From positions 1 through 38,722 of the forward strand of contig PXYT01000024.1 of assembly GCA_003023725.1 (NCBI GenBank): 38,722 nucleotides of DNA, written 5' to 3'. This DNA is from Sulfobacillus benefaciens. Lineage in GTDB: Bacteria; Bacillota; Sulfobacillia; Sulfobacillales; Sulfobacillaceae. Shown here one piece after another: positions 35,477-38,722 of this stretch (position 1 is its first letter; every line of letters begins with the position of its first letter). Under the pieces are notes generated by a model. That model saw only the letters and a program-made list of their open reading frames with translations, ran no database searches and was not told the origin of the DNA. A program made the position numbers and the translations under genes.

Positions 35477-37165
35477 CTAAGACCCTACCCCAGCCGAAGG
35501 ACTAGCCGTAAGGACCTCGGCGGATACCAGAGTCTGAGGGTGCTTATCCGGGTCTGGCTGCACAGCCTGATTAATCGCCTCGACAAGGCGTTCAACGGCA
35601 ACAATTTGAATATCCCGCCTCTCGCCAAAAGATTGCTGCCAATTATCCTGCGGAACAAGGACACGAGTGCAGCCAGCTTGAGCCGCCGCTTCGACCTTTG
35701 CGACAATTCCTCCGACCGCTTTCACGAATCCTCGTATGGACAACTCGCCCGTCATGGCCAGGCGGCGGTCACAAGGCTGGCCTGTTATTGCGGAATATAC
35801 GGCAACCGCCACGGCAACCCCTGCCGAGGGACCGTCTAGCGGAACACCTCCGGGGAAATTGACGTGCAAATCAAAATTGCGCGGGTCGACTCCGCACTGG
35901 TTACGCAAAACTGTAAGTACGTTTTCAATAGATCCCCGGGCCATCGACTTGCGCCGGACTGTTCGACCGGATGTTCCCATCTCTTCTTCCTCCACGATGC
36001 CCGTCACAAACAGACGACCGGATCCATCCGCAACTGGCGTAGCTACCACTTCAATATCGATGACGGTTCCCAAATTGGGTCCGTAGACCGCGAGGCCATT
36101 GACCATTCCAATCTCAGGATCGCTGCCGACCTGCTTGTCCGGACGCGGAGTGTACTGACCAGAGGTCACGACCCATTCCACGTCGGCCTGCGTCACCGTC
36201 CGACGTCCTTCGGTTAACGCCAGGCCAGACGCTATTTGGATTAAATTGACGGCTTCCCGTCCGTTAGTGGCATAGCGCTTAACAACTTCCACCGCCCCTT
36301 TTTCTGCCTCCACTCCCAATTTATTTACGGCATTGCTGGCGATTTCTTGAATTTCCCGCGGCAAGAGTGCCCGGAAAAACACTTCCACACAACGGGAGCG
36401 GATCGCCGGAGGGATGTCCTGCGGCTGGCGAGTTGTCGCACCTATCAGTCGAAAGTCCGCAGGTAACCCATTTTCAAAAATGTCCTGAATATGACTTGGC
36501 ACATTACTGTCCTCGGAATTGTAATAGGCCGATTCCAGCATGACCTTGCGGTCTTCCAAGACTTTGAGCAGTTTGTTCAACTGAATCGGATGCAGTTCGC
36601 CAATCTCGTCAATAAAGAGAATTCCTCCGTGAGCCTTGGTGACGGCACCCGGTTTCGGTTGCGGAATACCAGCCATGCCTAATGGTCCGGCTCCCTGATA
36701 AATCGGGTCATGCACAGATCCAATCAGAGGATCCGCAATTCCGCGTTCATCAAACCGTGCGGTCGTGGCGTCGAGTTCCACAAATTTGGCGTCAGGTTGA
36801 AAAGGTGTCCACGGAGTTTTTTTGGCTTCTTCAAGAACCAGCCGCGCCGCGGCCGTTTTGCCCACACCGGGGGGCCCGTAGACGATGATATGCTGAGGAT
36901 TCGGACCGCATAAAGCTGCCTTTAAGGCACGAATACCTTCAGATTGACCGATAACGTCCTCAAAACGACTGGGGCGCGTTTTCTCCGACAAAGGTTCGCT
37001 AAGATGAACCGAACGTAGCCGCCGCAATTTCTCAATTTCTTTCTTCGATTCCCGTTCGACAGCCACTTTGTTGCCTTGCTGGGTTTTGAGGAGGTTCCAG
37101 AAGTATAATCCTATGACTATCGCAAAAAAGAACTGAATGAATGTGACAATGTTGGTAAGGTTCAC
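35477..37165 (-). CDS. lonB: Sporulation-type membrane protease LonB
   Basis: LonB is an AAA+ serine protease. The 562-aa product begins with one transmembrane helix (FIQFFFAIVIGLYFW), and then an ATPase with [15 protein letters not shown] (about 97-110) and the GGILFIDEIGELH Walker B, typical of the sporulation-induced LonB. Catalytic Ser is in PLDGPSAGVAV and Lys in AVGGIVAKVEAA. GTG 37165 is chosen for AGGAGG 6 nt upstream; the 37195 frame start has no site. Its place between clpX and lon matches B. subtilis. Forespore expression is known for B. subtilis lonB; no sigmaF-type promoter was confirmed here. Confidence 0.95.
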   Translation of the reverse strand: MNLTNIVTFIQFFFAIVIGLYFWNLLKTQQGNKVAVERESKKEIEKLRRLRSVHLSEPLSEKTRPSRFEDVIGQSEGIRALKAALCGPNPQHIIVYGPPGVGKTAAARLVLEEAKKTPWTPFQPDAKFVELDATTARFDERGIADPLIGSVHDPIYQGAGPLGMAGIPQPKPGAVTKAHGGILFIDEIGELHPIQLNKLLKVLEDRKVMLESAYYNSEDSNVPSHIQDIFENGLPADFRLIGATTRQPQDIPPAIRSRCVEVFFRALLPREIQEIASNAVNKLGVEAEKGAVEVVKRYATNGREAVNLIQIASGLALTEGRRTVTQADVEWVVTSGQYTPRPDKQVGSDPEIGMVNGLAVYGPNLGTVIDIEVVATPVADGSGRLFVTGIVEEEEMGTSGRTVRRKSMARGSIENVLTVLRNQCGVDPRNFDLHVNFPGGVPLDGPSAGVAVAVAVYSAITGQPCDRRLAMTGELSIRGFVKAVGGIVAKVEAAAQAGCTRVLVPQDNWQQSFGERRDIQIVAVERLVEAINQAVQPDPDKHPQTLVSAEVLTASPSAGVGS

Positions 37166-37317
37166 CGTATCCCTCCTTCCGCACATGGACGACAATTTTT
37201 CGAGTCTCGCACACGCAAAGATAGAGTGATCGAAAACGGGGAGGAGAAGACGGTCAATTCATGGTCCTCATGGATCTCTTCCCTATGGGAATTATGTCCA
37301 AAACACGTCCGGCTTAT

Positions 37318-37364
37318 GCAAAAAACCTCTCGAGTTGGCCCACTTTGGGGACTCGAGAGGTTTT
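37318..37364 (-). terminator. Rho-independent terminator of clpX
   Basis: A perfect 14-bp stem (37322-37335 with 37351-37364) is followed on the minus strand by TTTTTTG. It lies 13 nt past the clpX stop and separates it from lonB. Confidence 0.88.
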
Positions 37365-37377
37365 CGGTTCAAGAATG

Positions 37378-38649
37378 TTATGCCGTTTCTTCCTTTTGTT
37401 TCTTGGTACGTTTTACACGATCCTGAGTCACTAATAACGGCTCATCATGTTTCTCCACGACATCCTGCGTGATTATACACTTGGCAATATCCGTTCGACT
37501 AGGAATATCATACATCACATCCAGCATGATATCCTCAATAATCGCCCGTAGGGCTCGTGCCCCCGTATTCCGCCGCATAGCTTCCCTGGCAACGGCACGC
37601 ACAGCTTCATCCTTAAACTCGAGCTCCACATTGTCTAAGGTCAACATCTTCTGATATTGTTTGACCAGTGCATTCCGTGGCTCGGTTAATATCTGGACCA
37701 AGGCTGACTCATCGAGCGCGTCCAATGTCACCAAAATCGGCAATCGACCTACAAATTCCGGGATCAACCCGAACTTAAGCAAGTCTTCCGGCATAATTTT
37801 CGCCAACACGTCACCGATATTGGTTTCAGGCATCTCGATCTCGGCATTGAACCCGAGCCCTTTTCGACCAATTCGCCGTTTAATGATTTTATCTACTCCA
37901 TCGAAAGCTCCGCCTACAATGAAGAGAATGTTGGTCGTATCGATCTGAATAAACTCCTGATGCGGGTGTTTTCGGCCACCTTGAGGCGGAACTGAAGCAA
38001 CCGTTCCCTCTAAAATCTTCAAGAGAGCTTGTTGCACACCTTCACCGGATACATCACGGGTAATGGATGGGTTCTCAGACTTTCGAGCAATTTTATCGAC
38101 CTCATCGATGTACACAATGCCTTTTTCTGCCTTTTCCACGTCGTAATCGGCAGCTTGGATGAGTTTGAGTAAAATATTCTCGACGTCTTCACCGACATAT
38201 CCCGCTTCGGTCAGTGACGTGGCATCGGCAATGGCAAATGGCACATTCAGGATCTTCGCTAAGGTCTGCGCCAGCAGTGTCTTTCCTGAACCTGTAGGGC
38301 CTAACATCAAGATATTGGACTTTTGCAGTTCAACGTCATCGACTTTACTCCCTAGATTGATCCGCTTGTAGTGGTTATACACCGCAACCGAAAGGGTCTT
38401 TTTGGCCCGGTCTTGCCCCACGACGTACTGGTCTAGTATTGCTCTAATTTCCTGCGGCTTGGGAATATCCTTGAGTTCGAATTCAACGTCGTCACTGAGC
38501 TCCTCCTCAATAATCTCGGAGCACAACTCAACGCATTCGTCACAAATGTAGACACCTCCAGGACCAGCAATCAGTCGTTTGACCTGGTCCTGATATTTGC
38601 CGCAAAACGAGCACTTCAACTGGCCTTTTTCATCGGTGAACTTGAACAT
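37378..38649 (-). CDS. clpX: ClpX unfoldase subunit of the ClpXP protease
   Basis: ClpX recognises tagged substrates and feeds ClpP. At 423 aa it is full length. The zinc-binding domain has CSFC (Cys13, Cys16) and CDEC (Cys36, Cys39). Walker [13 protein letters not shown], Walker [12 protein letters not shown], and sensor/pore segments GYVGEDVEN and RKHPHQEF are intact. AGGGGGG lies about 8 nt before the ATG. clpP is not in the window; it probably lies further upstream. No clear CtsR box is seen. Confidence 0.98.
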   Translation of the reverse strand: MFKFTDEKGQLKCSFCGKYQDQVKRLIAGPGGVYICDECVELCSEIIEEELSDDVEFELKDIPKPQEIRAILDQYVVGQDRAKKTLSVAVYNHYKRINLGSKVDDVELQKSNILMLGPTGSGKTLLAQTLAKILNVPFAIADATSLTEAGYVGEDVENILLKLIQAADYDVEKAEKGIVYIDEVDKIARKSENPSITRDVSGEGVQQALLKILEGTVASVPPQGGRKHPHQEFIQIDTTNILFIVGGAFDGVDKIIKRRIGRKGLGFNAEIEMPETNIGDVLAKIMPEDLLKFGLIPEFVGRLPILVTLDALDESALVQILTEPRNALVKQYQKMLTLDNVELEFKDEAVRAVAREAMRRNTGARALRAIIEDIMLDVMYDIPSRTDIAKCIITQDVVEKHDEPLLVTQDRVKRTKKQKEETA

Positions 38650-38722
38650 TATAAGCCCCCCTCTTTGACACCCCTACAATCACCAAGCTAACCATAAGTT
38701 ATTCCTCAGAGTTGGGTTCAGA

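Noticed and set aside
38650-38722. CtsR box upstream of clpX
   Set aside because: GTGTCAAAG is present once but the tandem GGTCAAA repeat is absent.

Overview
The window reads as a chromosomal segment of a spore-forming Firmicute. The gene order and the mixed acidophile-like gene content most resemble Sulfobacillus or a close relative; that genus call is an inference, while the Firmicute call is secure. Support comes from the spoIVFA-spoIVFB pair, the rng-rplU-prp-rpmA-spo0B-like-obgE-nadD-yqeK-rsfS order, an L27 with a cleavable N-terminus next to its protease Prp, a T-box leader in front of valS, and the lonB-lon-engB cluster. Nearly all genes lie on the minus strand, so the biology reads from high to low coordinates. 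No rRNA, tRNA or CRISPR array was seen.

Layout. 1-105: the right-hand tail of an apparent IS605/IS1341-type element running off the left edge. 211-2979 (-): an SDR oxidoreductase followed by a ClC chloride transporter/channel. 3072-4874 (+): a DUF255 thioredoxin-like protein. 5051-6632 (+): a phosphate:H+ symporter-type MFS permease behind six TTAAcc-like repeats at exact 11-bp spacing, a probable PhoP-binding array, closed by a terminator. 6573-9297 (-): nadD, an RRM RNA-binding protein with its own terminator, yqeK, rsfS, then a decayed LCP-family gene that still overlaps the rsfS stop as ATGA. 9378-14368 (-): rng, rplU, prp, rpmA, a membrane-anchored Spo0B-like protein and obgE behind one sigmaA-type promoter. 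15231-16411: spoIVFA/spoIVFB and two small convergent membrane-protein genes. 16968-20349 (-): minC (lacking the usual N-domain), minD, minE, then rodA after a 685-nt gap. 20627-29115 (-): T-box leader, valS, folC, a DUF4321 protein, maf, radC, mreB, mreC, mreD and a terminator. 29127-30980: solitary groES with a consensus promoter, a divergent orphan NMT1-like lipoprotein and a GNAT acetyltransferase. 31873-32469 (+): a histidine phosphatase. 32462-38649 (-): clpX, lonB, lon, engB.

Together the minus-strand genes cover cell shape and division-site placement (mreBCD, rodA, minCDE), ribosome assembly and maturation (rplU, rpmA, prp, obgE, rsfS, engB, rng), protein quality control (clpX, lonB, lon, groES) and sporulation signalling (spoIVFA/B, Spo0B-like, LonB). 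The items most worth a second look are the PhoP-like array, the LCP pseudogene, the N-domain-less MinC, the RRM gene lodged between nadD and yqeK, and the transposon tail. I did not find a multi-gene system that I would call wholly new.
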